A stretch of 64,000 nucleotides of DNA from Pseudomonas syringae (GTDB lineage Bacteria > Pseudomonadota > Gammaproteobacteria > Pseudomonadales > Pseudomonadaceae): the NCBI RefSeq assembly GCF_021606685.1, contig NZ_WKCB01000018.1, positions 1 through 64,000 of the forward strand, written 5' to 3'. Made by a program: the position numbers and the translations under genes. The notes beneath the pieces were generated by a model that searched no databases, was not told the DNA's origin, and saw only the letters and a list, made by a program, of their open reading frames with translations. This document shows, one piece after another, positions 53,667 to 61,461 of the stretch; within the stretch, counting starts at the first letter, position 1, and every line of letters starts with the position of its first letter.

Positions 53667-54890
53667 GTGAACACACTCGGTTATAGAGAAAGGCTCAAAC
53701 TTAACGACCCTTGTTCAGAAGTGTGGTGGGACTCATCGACCGCGGTCTATGCGCCTTTCAAAAACCACTTGCTGGAGAAATACCCGGCGGCGGCGGCCTC
53801 TATAGAACACCTGATGCCGGATAGCTTCTCGCAGGCCCGGGGTTTTTGCAGCGTGACCACCAACCCGCGGCTGGTGACGGCGGTGATCCTCGAAAAGCGT
53901 GAGTACTGGGCGTCGCGTTTCAACCTGGCGAGCCTGTCGCCCGCCGAGTTGCGCAAGCAGTTGTACAACGAGGTCATCGCTCAAGGGGCGGCTGCGCTGA
54001 GGCCGCTGTGGGTGCAATCGGCCCAGGCCCAAGGGTGGATCTGCGCCCAGGTCGACCCGGGTGATGTGCGCTGCACCGAACGCATGACCGCACGGGGGGT
54101 GGAGCTGCGACAGCTGGCGCCCAACGTCATGGTCAAGGTGCCGGGCAGCCTGGAGGGCATGGAAACGGTTGAAGGCCTGGTGGCCCAGGGCGCATCGGTG
54201 AATATCACGTTCTGCTTTACCGTCTCGCAATTCCAGGCCGGTATCCAGGCGATAGAGCGGGGCATGGCCACCGCGCGTGGCAACGGTATCGACACCCGCC
54301 ATTGCAAATACGTGATCACCTTCATGATCGGGCGTTTCGCCTGCCAGCCCGAGTTTGCTTTGCAGGCGGCGGAGCGCGGCCTGGCGCTTGACCCCGAGGA
54401 ACTGCGCTGGGCCGAGCTGCTGATTTACGAACAGATAAAAGCACTGGTTGCGGCCTCGAACGTGCCGGTCAAGTGCCTGCTGTCCAGTATCAAAATCGAC
54501 GTCGACGCGCGTGGCAGCAAGCACTGCTGGCACCTCGAAAAGACGGGCCTGAGCACCACTTGCTACACGCTGACGCCGGAGGTGGTGGAGTTTCTGATCG
54601 AGCGCGAAAGCCACGGCAAGCCGGTGTTGCCGGCCAGCGAGCCACTGCAGCCGCCGCCCTCGACCTTCGCCAAGCTGATCCGCATCCCATACTTCTGCGA
54701 CGCCTACTTTATCGACAGCATCGAAGCATACGACTTTGGCAATCACGAGGCTTTCATCAACGCCTGCAACGAAGCCAACAGCGCGCACCGGCGCCTGGCG
54801 GACTACTGCGTGCGACTCTGCCCGGCGCCCAAGGCCTTCAAGCGCTCACTCAACGCGATCCTGGCGGCTGAATTCGGGGTGGTCGCATGA
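53667..54890 (+). CDS. Transaldolase-like enzyme
   Basis: This 407-residue protein resembles transaldolases. It has the N-terminal TTNPRLV (65-71), a probable Schiff-base lysine in MVKVPGSLEG (Lys157), and VNITFCFTVSQ (178-188) downstream. Transaldolases move a three-carbon dihydroxyacetone unit between sugar phosphates. The protein is about 90 residues longer than E. coli TalB, and its motifs are divergent, so a special substrate is likely. It has a GTG start after AGGGAGGAGG, and it overlaps the sulfotransferase by 4 bp. Confidence 0.78.
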   Translation: MNTLGYRERLKLNDPCSEVWWDSSTAVYAPFKNHLLEKYPAAAASIEHLMPDSFSQARGFCSVTTNPRLVTAVILEKREYWASRFNLASLSPAELRKQLYNEVIAQGAAALRPLWVQSAQAQGWICAQVDPGDVRCTERMTARGVELRQLAPNVMVKVPGSLEGMETVEGLVAQGASVNITFCFTVSQFQAGIQAIERGMATARGNGIDTRHCKYVITFMIGRFACQPEFALQAAERGLALDPEELRWAELLIYEQIKALVAASNVPVKCLLSSIKIDVDARGSKHCWHLEKTGLSTTCYTLTPEVVEFLIERESHGKPVLPASEPLQPPPSTFAKLIRIPYFCDAYFIDSIEAYDFGNHEAFINACNEANSAHRRLADYCVRLCPAPKAFKRSLNAILAAEFGVVA

Positions 54891-55615
54891 ACCGGATGGT
54901 TGGGTTGTGGGCGCACCCACGTTCGCGTTCCACCGTGTTGGAGCGTGTGTTTATCGAGCGCGGGGATTTCGAGGTCTTCCACGAACCCTTTGCCCATATG
55001 GCGTTTTCTGCAGATTCGGCGATCCCTTCGGATGAGTGGGACCACAGTTTTCCAACCACCTATACGGATATAAAAGCCCACCTGCTCGCGGCCAAAGAAC
55101 GCGCGAATGTTTTTCATAAAGACATGTGTTACCACTGCCTGGATGAGTTGAAAGTGGACCTGGCGTTTCTTGCGCAGCAGGACAATATCTTTCTTATTCG
55201 CGAACCCGCCAGCAGCATTATTTCCCATCATCGAGTGCACCCGGATATGCCGATGCAGGCCATCGGGCATAAAGCCTTATATGAGATCTTTTGTGTGGTG
55301 ACCAAACTCACCGGGACCGTGCCCTATGTCATTAACGCCGATGACCTGGCCGCCGAACCGGAACGTGTCATTCGTAAACTCTGTGATTACTTGGGTATCG
55401 AGTTTCTACCCCACGCGCTGACCTGGAAGCGCGAGTGTCCGCCGCAGTGGAAAACCTGGCGAAGTTGGCATGTTGATGCCGAGAACAGTGAACGTATTGT
55501 TGGGCCGCAGAAACAACCGGTGGATATGCACGTACTCGATCAGCACCCCAAGTTAAGGGAGTTGTACGAATACCATCGTACGTTTTATGCGCGCATGAAC
55601 GAATTTTGCCAATAA
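54887..55615 (+). CDS. PAPS-dependent sulfotransferase
   Basis: This 242-residue cytosolic sulfotransferase would move sulfate from PAPS to a hydroxyl or amine. It has the 5'-phosphosulfate loop HPRSRSTVLER (10-20) and the 3'-phosphate motif IFLIREPASSIISHH (101-115). A histidine or glutamate near EVFHEP is a candidate catalytic residue. An APS kinase in the same operon can supply PAPS. The DNA is AT-rich relative to neighbours. It is coupled to the transaldolase-like gene by ATGA. Confidence 0.83.
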   Translation: MNRMVGLWAHPRSRSTVLERVFIERGDFEVFHEPFAHMAFSADSAIPSDEWDHSFPTTYTDIKAHLLAAKERANVFHKDMCYHCLDELKVDLAFLAQQDNIFLIREPASSIISHHRVHPDMPMQAIGHKALYEIFCVVTKLTGTVPYVINADDLAAEPERVIRKLCDYLGIEFLPHALTWKRECPPQWKTWRSWHVDAENSERIVGPQKQPVDMHVLDQHPKLRELYEYHRTFYARMNEFCQ

Positions 55616-55625
55616 GGATGCTGGG

Positions 55626-56351
55626 ATGAAAAAGTTGATAGTGACCGGCGCGGCCAATGGCATTGGTCGGGCGACGGTGGAAAACGCAATTGCGCAAGGT
55701 TACTTCGTTATTGCCGCCGATAAAGACGCCGATGGTTTAAATACGCTGCAACGTCGTTATAGCGCCGATGTGTTGGAAACCCACCTTGCTGACTTTTCTG
55801 ATACGGCGGTGATCAAACGCTTTATTCCCACGTTGTATGAGCGCCATTCAACTATTTATGGTTTGGTTAACAATGCGGGTATTTACCACGGCAAAAGCGT
55901 TTATGCCTATTCCGATGAACAGATAGACGAAATCCTCAACGTCAACCTCAAGGCATTGGTGTACCTCTCCAAGGATTTCGCCGAGCGCGAGATGCGCCAT
56001 GAAGCGCCGCGCAGCATCGTCAATATTGCGTCGGTGGCGGGGGAGGTGGGCAGCTGCGACGCCCTCTACGGCGCCACCAAGGCCGCCGTCATCGGCCTGA
56101 CCAAGGCCAACGCGTGGAACTTCGCGCCGTTTGTGCGGGTAAACGCCGTGTCGCCGGCGCTGATTCACGACACCGCGATCTACGACACCATCCCCGAATA
56201 CCGGCGCGCCGAGTACGCGCGCCAGGAAATCCTCAAGGACCCGATCCTGCCCAGCGGCGTCGCCGATGTGATTCTGCTGCTGGTCGGCGAGAGCATGCGG
56301 CACATGACCGGCAAGGTGATCCCGGTCGATAACGGAGCCTACCCACGATGA
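55626..56351 (+). CDS. Short-chain dehydrogenase/reductase of the cluster
   Basis: This 241-residue classical SDR has the cofactor loop TGAANGIG (7-14), NNAG (82-85) and the catalytic Ser136, Tyr148 and Lys152 (YGATK). The Asp at the end of strand 2 (AADKD) suggests NAD(H). It probably oxidises or reduces a hydroxyl of the scaffold. The stop overlaps the next gene by 4 bp. Confidence 0.85.
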   Translation: MKKLIVTGAANGIGRATVENAIAQGYFVIAADKDADGLNTLQRRYSADVLETHLADFSDTAVIKRFIPTLYERHSTIYGLVNNAGIYHGKSVYAYSDEQIDEILNVNLKALVYLSKDFAEREMRHEAPRSIVNIASVAGEVGSCDALYGATKAAVIGLTKANAWNFAPFVRVNAVSPALIHDTAIYDTIPEYRRAEYARQEILKDPILPSGVADVILLLVGESMRHMTGKVIPVDNGAYPR

Positions 56352-57484
56352 GCCATTCAACGCGCAAGAAAAAACTGCTGCTGGTGGGGGCCGGCAACTT
56401 GTGCCTGCAGATTCTCAAGATTCTCGGGCCAAAAAATGCCTTCGAGTTCGTGGTGCTCGGCCGCAATCAGGAAGCAACGATTCGACTGTGCAACCTCGTA
56501 GAGCTGTCGTGTGCGCAGTTGGGGCAATGCATTGCAATCAAGCCGGTGTTCGCCGACCTGATGGATATCGAGCGGGTGACGCAGGTGCTTCGCGAGGAGA
56601 CGCCGGACCTGCTGGTGAACTGCGCGTCACTGCAGTCATGGCGGGTCATTACCGGGTTGCCCAAGCTGACCTTCGAACGACTCGACCAGGCGCAGTTCGG
56701 CCCTTGGTTGCCGATGCACCTGACGCTGATGCACTGCTTGATGCAGGCGGTAAAAGCGTCCGGTATCACGCTCAAAACCGTCAATGCGGCCTTCCCGGAT
56801 GCGGTCAACCCGATCCTGGCCCGGGTCGGCCTGGCGCCGGATATCGGTGTCGGCAATGTCGCCAACCTGGTCCCGGCCACGCGGCTGTCCATTGCGCGGC
56901 TGCTGGAGTGCTCGCCCGCCGATGTGCAGGTGCAGCTGTATTCCCAGCATTATTTCAGCCACTACGTGCCACGCGGCGGCTTGCCGCCGCGCGCGAGTTA
57001 CCGTTTGTTGTATGAGGTGCGCGACCGGCCGCGGGCAAACCGCCTGCCCGCCGAGGTGATTTTTTCTACCGTGCAGTCCGAGTTCCGTCGCCTGGGTGGG
57101 GTCGATGGGCAGTTTCTCACGGCCTGTTCGGCGGTCACCGTCATCGAAGGGCTGTTTTCTCCAACACCCGTGCTGGTGCATGCCCCCGGCCCCCTTGGGC
57201 TGCCGGGCGGGTATCCGGTGCTGTTGCAGGATGGGCGGATCGAGGTGCAGTTCAGCGAGGCCTGCCCACAGGACGAGGCCGTGCGCATCAACACTATTTG
57301 CCAAAGCCAGGACGGCATCGACGAAATCCATTGCGATGGGTCGGTCACCTACAACCCGCAATGCATGGCGGTGATGCAGGCGATGTTGGGGTATTCGAAA
57401 AACACCATGTCCCTTGAGCAGTCCGCCGATTTTGCCCGCGAATTGGCGAGCAGGTACTTGGCCTTGAAAAATTCAACCTGGTAG
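56348..57484 (+). CDS. Rossmann-fold oxidoreductase, saccharopine dehydrogenase-like
   Basis: This 378-residue protein has an N-terminal dinucleotide-binding fold (KLLLVGAGNLCLQILKIL) and LLVNCASL after strand 4, as in saccharopine dehydrogenase-like proteins. The C-terminal half is not recognised. Such enzymes form or cleave C-N bonds by reductive amination or reduce amino sugar intermediates. That role is attractive next to an N-methyltransferase but unproven. It overlaps the SDR. Confidence 0.65.
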   Translation: MSHSTRKKKLLLVGAGNLCLQILKILGPKNAFEFVVLGRNQEATIRLCNLVELSCAQLGQCIAIKPVFADLMDIERVTQVLREETPDLLVNCASLQSWRVITGLPKLTFERLDQAQFGPWLPMHLTLMHCLMQAVKASGITLKTVNAAFPDAVNPILARVGLAPDIGVGNVANLVPATRLSIARLLECSPADVQVQLYSQHYFSHYVPRGGLPPRASYRLLYEVRDRPRANRLPAEVIFSTVQSEFRRLGGVDGQFLTACSAVTVIEGLFSPTPVLVHAPGPLGLPGGYPVLLQDGRIEVQFSEACPQDEAVRINTICQSQDGIDEIHCDGSVTYNPQCMAVMQAMLGYSKNTMSLEQSADFARELASRYLALKNSTW

Positions 57485-57491
57485 GTGTGTG

Positions 57492-58262
57492 ATGAATCAG
57501 ATGTCAGGGCGCAAGCGCGACGAAGTCGCCAGTTATGCCGCGCAATACTCGGCGGATTTTGTCGAGCGTTGGGACGAGTTGATCGATTGGGAAAAAAGAA
57601 AGGCGGGGGAGCGCGGCTTTTTTGAACAGCTGCTGCACCAGCACGGCGTGCGCTCGGTGATCGACGTGTCGACGGGCAGCGGCTTCCATGCGGTGCAGCT
57701 CAAGCAAGCGGGTTTTGACGTGGTGGCCACCGACGGCAGCAGCACGATGCTGACCAAGGCGCGGGCGAACTTCCGCCAGCGTGGCCTGCAGATCGAATCG
57801 CATTACATGGACTGGCTGGCGCTCGACCCAAGCGTGCTGGGGCAGTTCGACGCCGTGGTGTGCCTGGGCAGTTCGCTGTGCCATGTGTTTGCCGCCCACG
57901 ACCGTTTGAGGGTGCTGGAGAAGTTCAGGGCGTTGCTCAAGCCGGGCGGCCTGCTGGTGGTGGATCAACGTAACTTCTTTGCGATCCGCGCGGGCAACTT
58001 CAAGGCCAGCGGCAATTACTACTACTGCGGCAAGAACGCCGCCGTGAGCCTGGGGCAGGTCGACCAGCACCTGTGCGAATTCATCTACACCTTCGATGAC
58101 GCGCAGCAGTACCGGCTCAAGGTGTACCCGTTGTTGCCCGGGGAGCTGGCCACCGAGGTGCTCGCGTCGGGGTTTGGCACCCATGAGAGCTACGGCGACT
58201 TCCAGCGCGACTACGACATGATGAATTGCGATTTCATCATCCACACCGCACGCGCCCTATAA
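57492..58262 (+). CDS. SAM-dependent N-methyltransferase, glycine/sarcosine methyltransferase-like
   Basis: This 256-residue class I methyltransferase has motif I VIDVSTGSGFHAVQL, ATDGSSTML, and VVCLGSSLCHVFAAHD. VVDQRNFFAI and YYYCG follow, and the end is CDFIIHTA. This chain of motifs follows the glycine/sarcosine N-methyltransferases that make betaine in halophiles. It therefore probably methylates a small amine or amino acid rather than glycine itself, given the context. I start at the ATG after AGGTGTGTG; a GTG just before is possible. Confidence 0.8.
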   Translation: MNQMSGRKRDEVASYAAQYSADFVERWDELIDWEKRKAGERGFFEQLLHQHGVRSVIDVSTGSGFHAVQLKQAGFDVVATDGSSTMLTKARANFRQRGLQIESHYMDWLALDPSVLGQFDAVVCLGSSLCHVFAAHDRLRVLEKFRALLKPGGLLVVDQRNFFAIRAGNFKASGNYYYCGKNAAVSLGQVDQHLCEFIYTFDDAQQYRLKVYPLLPGELATEVLASGFGTHESYGDFQRDYDMMNCDFIIHTARAL

Positions 58263-58272
58263 AGGAGCAATG

Positions 58273-59502
58273 ATGAGCACACTCGTACAGAGCAACGCGC
58301 GTCCGTTGGACAGTGTGGTGCTGGCCGTGGTGTTGACCGGGTTCGTCGCCAGTACCTATGGGTTCGGCGTTTACCTGTTCGCCAACCTGGTGGTGGACAT
58401 GCGCCGCGACATCGGCTTTGACTACACCACGGTGGGCGTTATCACCGGCGGCGCGCAAATCGGCTTCCTGCTGTTTTCATCGGTCACCAGCTATATCAGC
58501 CGCTTTTTCGAGGGCTGGAAAATCAGCCTGGTGTCCACCGTGATGACCTCCCTGGCGCTGCTGGGGCTGAGTGTCAGCGAGAGCATCTGGGTATCCGGTG
58601 CGCTGTTGATTCTGCTCGGCGGCTGCTCCGCATCGGTGTATATCCCGCTGGCGGAGATCGTCACCAAGGGCTTCAGCCCGGGTAACCGCTCGCGGGTCAT
58701 GGGGCTGATTTCCAGTGGGACCAGCTATGGCGTGTTCATCAACGGTTTGTTGGTGTCGTTTCTCACCCTGCACGGTGGCTGGCGTTCGATCTGGCTCACC
58801 GCTGGCCTGATTTCACTGGCCCTGTGCGCGGTGGCCTGGTTTCTGTTGCGCGCGATGGCGTCGGACCCAGACGCCGAGGTGTACGCGCAGCGCTCGGCGG
58901 TGGTGGGCGGCGACCAGCCGTGGTTGAGCCGTTCACTTTACCTGACCTGGGCCATCGCCTTTCTCAATGGGATGGCACTGTTGCCGTTCCAGACGTACCT
59001 GGCACCGTTCCTCAGGGATGAGTTGGGCGTGTCGGTGCAAGACACCGGGTTTATCTGGACCACCCTCGGCGCCGTGGGCATGGCCTCGGGCTTTCTGGTG
59101 GGGTGGATTGCCGACAAGGTCGGCGTCAGGGCGTCACTGGCGATGTGCTTTTTGAGCGCGGGCCTGGCTGCAATCCTGGTGTTCAGTTTCAACAGCATTG
59201 CGCTGTTCTACCTTGCAGCGTTTTTGTTTGCACTGGCGTTTTACCCGATTTTCGGGCTCGTCCCCAGTTACATCGGGCAAATTGTGCCGGTCAACCGCCT
59301 GACCCAGGCGTTTGGCATCGCCAATGTGTTGATCGGCCTGGGAGGCGTGTGCGGAAACTTCCTCGGCGGTTTTTCCAAGGACCTGACCGGGTCGTTCTCG
59401 ACCGTCTATGGGGTGGTTGCGCTGTTGCTGTTTGTGCAGTGCGTGATGGTCTTCCTGTTGGGCAAACAGCCTATGTCGGCGATTGAAGGTGAACAGCCAT
59501 GA
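58273..59502 (+). CDS. MFS transporter of the cluster
   Basis: This major facilitator protein of about 409 residues has 12 predicted transmembrane helices (first at about 15-38). The loop 2-3 region is atypical, but the loop 8-9 motif GWIADKVGVRASLA is present. It is a likely exporter of the final product, or an importer of a precursor. I use the second of two adjacent ATG codons because it has better spacing from AAAGGAG. It overlaps the APS kinase by 4 bp. Confidence 0.85.
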   Translation: MSTLVQSNARPLDSVVLAVVLTGFVASTYGFGVYLFANLVVDMRRDIGFDYTTVGVITGGAQIGFLLFSSVTSYISRFFEGWKISLVSTVMTSLALLGLSVSESIWVSGALLILLGGCSASVYIPLAEIVTKGFSPGNRSRVMGLISSGTSYGVFINGLLVSFLTLHGGWRSIWLTAGLISLALCAVAWFLLRAMASDPDAEVYAQRSAVVGGDQPWLSRSLYLTWAIAFLNGMALLPFQTYLAPFLRDELGVSVQDTGFIWTTLGAVGMASGFLVGWIADKVGVRASLAMCFLSAGLAAILVFSFNSIALFYLAAFLFALAFYPIFGLVPSYIGQIVPVNRLTQAFGIANVLIGLGGVCGNFLGGFSKDLTGSFSTVYGVVALLLFVQCVMVFLLGKQPMSAIEGEQP

Positions 59503-60113
59503 GTCACGTTGCGCACAGCCCGAACCCGAATCTGCACGCCTTCGCGTTCAGCCATTCACGCGCCCAACACTTGCCTGTGCAGCAAAAACCCCTGGTCATC
59601 TGGCTGACTGGCATTTCCGCTTCCGGCAAGTCGACCATCGCCGATGCGCTGGACCGTGCGCTGCAGGCACAGGGGCGCTTTACCTGCATCATCGATGGTG
59701 ACTCGGTGCGTGGCGGGCTCTGCCGGGACCTGGGTTTTACCGACAGCGACCGCGATGAGAATATCCGGCGGGTGGCGGAGGTGGCGCGGTTGATGCTGGA
59801 GGCCGGGCTGATCGTGATCGTGGCGCTGATCTCACCGTCATCGGCCAGCCGGCATTACGCGCGCTCTATTGTCGGCAATGAGTTCTTTGTCGAAGTGCAC
59901 GTCGATGCGCCGCTGGAAACGGCAGAACAGCGCGACCCCAAAGGCTTGTATAAAAAAGCCCGCGCGGGGCTGATCAAAAATTTCACCGGAATTGACTCCG
60001 ACTACGACTTGCCGGTGTTCCCGGAGGTGCATGTGGACACGCGGGCGCTGTCAGTGGAACAGTCTGTGGCGACCATTCTTGAATGGGTGGCCCGCAACCC
60101 GACTCACGCTTAG
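59499..60113 (+). CDS. cysC: Adenylylsulfate kinase (APS kinase)
   Basis: This 204-residue kinase makes PAPS from APS and ATP. It has the P-loop GISASGKST (38-46), [15 protein letters not shown] (canonical DGDNVRHGLN), the [10 protein letters not shown] lid region, and [22 protein letters not shown]-like substrate residues. Its place at the end of a sulfotransferase operon says it serves product sulfation rather than cysteine synthesis. The substitutions N to S and H to G in the DGDNVRHG box are unusual. No ATP sulfurylase is present, so APS must come from the cell pool. Confidence 0.88.
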   Translation: [204 protein letters not shown]

Positions 60114-60210
60114 CCGTTGGTCTTTGCGCCGATATGCGCATGTCTGCACGTTCAGAAAACAAGGTACTCTGCGGCCATCGCCGCACGACCGGGTTTTTAA
60201 AGGAGCAGTC

Positions 60211-60855
60211 ATGACGCATTTTACGGGCACCGCAAAATCGATCCGTCTGATTGGCGGCGCCCGGGTGCTGGACTTTATCAATACCACCAATGGCCGGCGT
60301 CCTGGCACGGCACTCAAGGTGATAGAAGAACGGCTCACCAGTTTTCAGTTCTTCTTCGAATGGGCGTTGCATGCGTCATTGATCACCGCCCAGGAATTTG
60401 ATGACTACAAGCCGATGGTGTTTGAGTCACCTATTTCATACCAACCGAACCTGGACGCCATTGTTGCGTTCAGGGAGTGCCTGTACGCAGTGTTTTACCC
60501 GCTTTCCCTGCATCAGGTCGCGCCCGATGCGGCCTTGCAGCAGATCTACCAGATGTTCCAGCAGGGCGTCACCTGGCGGGTGTTGCGCTCGGTGGGCGGG
60601 CGGCCTGCCTGGGAGTGGAAACCCTGCCACTCTGCGCAAGCGTTGACTGACATGTTGCTCGGGCGCCTGGCCATCGAGGCCACACAACTGCTGGTGTCGG
60701 GTGGCCTGCACGCGTTGCGCAGTTGCAGCGCCACCGACTGTGATTGGGTGTTCCTGGATATCTCCAAGAACAAACAGCGCAAGTGGTGCCAGATGAGCGT
60801 GTGCGGCAGTCGGGAGAAACTCAGCCGTCTCCGGCAGGTGGCCGGCCAGCCCTGA
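60211..60855 (+). CDS. ABATE/CGNR zinc-finger family regulator
   Basis: This 214-residue protein has the ABATE-type N-terminal domain (LIGGARVLDFINTTNGRR) and a C-terminal zinc ribbon: CSATDCDWVFLDISKNKQR, then WCQMSVCGSREK. The namesake CGNR motif reads CGSR here. CGNR proteins are probable DNA-binding regulators of catabolic or stress genes. It follows the cluster by 97 bp and has its own AAAGGAGC ribosome site, so it may regulate the cluster. That is an inference. Confidence 0.82.
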   Translation: MTHFTGTAKSIRLIGGARVLDFINTTNGRRPGTALKVIEERLTSFQFFFEWALHASLITAQEFDDYKPMVFESPISYQPNLDAIVAFRECLYAVFYPLSLHQVAPDAALQQIYQMFQQGVTWRVLRSVGGRPAWEWKPCHSAQALTDMLLGRLAIEATQLLVSGGLHALRSCSATDCDWVFLDISKNKQRKWCQMSVCGSREKLSRLRQVAGQP

Positions 60856-60898
60856 TTGCAGCGCAAAACCAGCGGCGACGGGTAGCATTGCTCCGCTT

Positions 60899-60917
60899 AA
60901 TAGGAAGCATTACTATT
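60899..60917. promoter_or_regulatory. Possible Fur box upstream of the fecI-like gene
   Basis: AATAGGAAGCATTACTATT, read on the minus strand, matches the 19-bp Fur consensus at about 12 positions and has AATAG/CTATT ends. Its position just before a FecI-type sigma gene fits iron control. The match is modest. Confidence 0.35.
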
Positions 60918-60945
60918 CACGCCCCGCCTCCCAGTGCACCCCGCG

Positions 60946-61461
60946 ATGATCCCTCAGCCGCCCCGCAGAACAGGCTTTTTCCAGCATTACGAAGAGTTGA
61001 TCGGGACCTGGACGCGCCGCCTGAGAAACCGTCAGCAGGCCGAAGACCTGGCCCACGACACCTTCGTGCGGGTGCTTGAGGCAAAGACCGTCGACATTGA
61101 GCAACCGCGTGCCTACCTGCATCAAACCGCGCGCAACATTGCCGTGGACGCCTACCGGCGCGAAGACCGGCGGGAAGCCATGGCGCGGGATGCCATGGCC
61201 CTCGAAATCTCTGAGCAGCGCTCGCCCCACAACGGCGACCCGGAGCATTTCATGCACGCGATCCAGTTGGCGGACTCCATCGAACGGGCACTGGCCGAGC
61301 TGCCGCTCAACTGCCGCAAGGTGTTCATCTGGCAGAAAATCGAGGGCCTGACCCAGCAGGAAATCGCTGAGCGCCTGGGGCTGTCTAAAAATATGGTGGA
61401 AAAGTATATGATCCGCACCCTGCGGCATCTGCGTGACCGCCTGGACGCGATGGCCCCATGA
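60946..61461 (+). CDS. FecI-type ECF sigma factor
   Basis: This sigma factor of about 171 residues has region 2 (RRLRNRQQAEDLAHDTFVRVLE, AYLHQTARNIAVD) and region 4 (GLTQQEIAERLGLSKNMVEKY). It should switch on the TonB receptor gene downstream when the receptor binds its ferric ligand. I start at MIPQPPRR; a GTG four codons upstream is possible and neither has a strong ribosome site. It overlaps fecR by 4 bp. Confidence 0.9.
   Translation: MIPQPPRRTGFFQHYEELIGTWTRRLRNRQQAEDLAHDTFVRVLEAKTVDIEQPRAYLHQTARNIAVDAYRREDRREAMARDAMALEISEQRSPHNGDPEHFMHAIQLADSIERALAELPLNCRKVFIWQKIEGLTQQEIAERLGLSKNMVEKYMIRTLRHLRDRLDAMAP

Noticed and set aside
60114..60210. Possible terminator GCGGC/GCCGC followed by GGGTTTTT between cysC and the CGNR gene
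   Set aside because: The T run is about 10 bases after the stem, and the stem is short. I could not separate it from chance.
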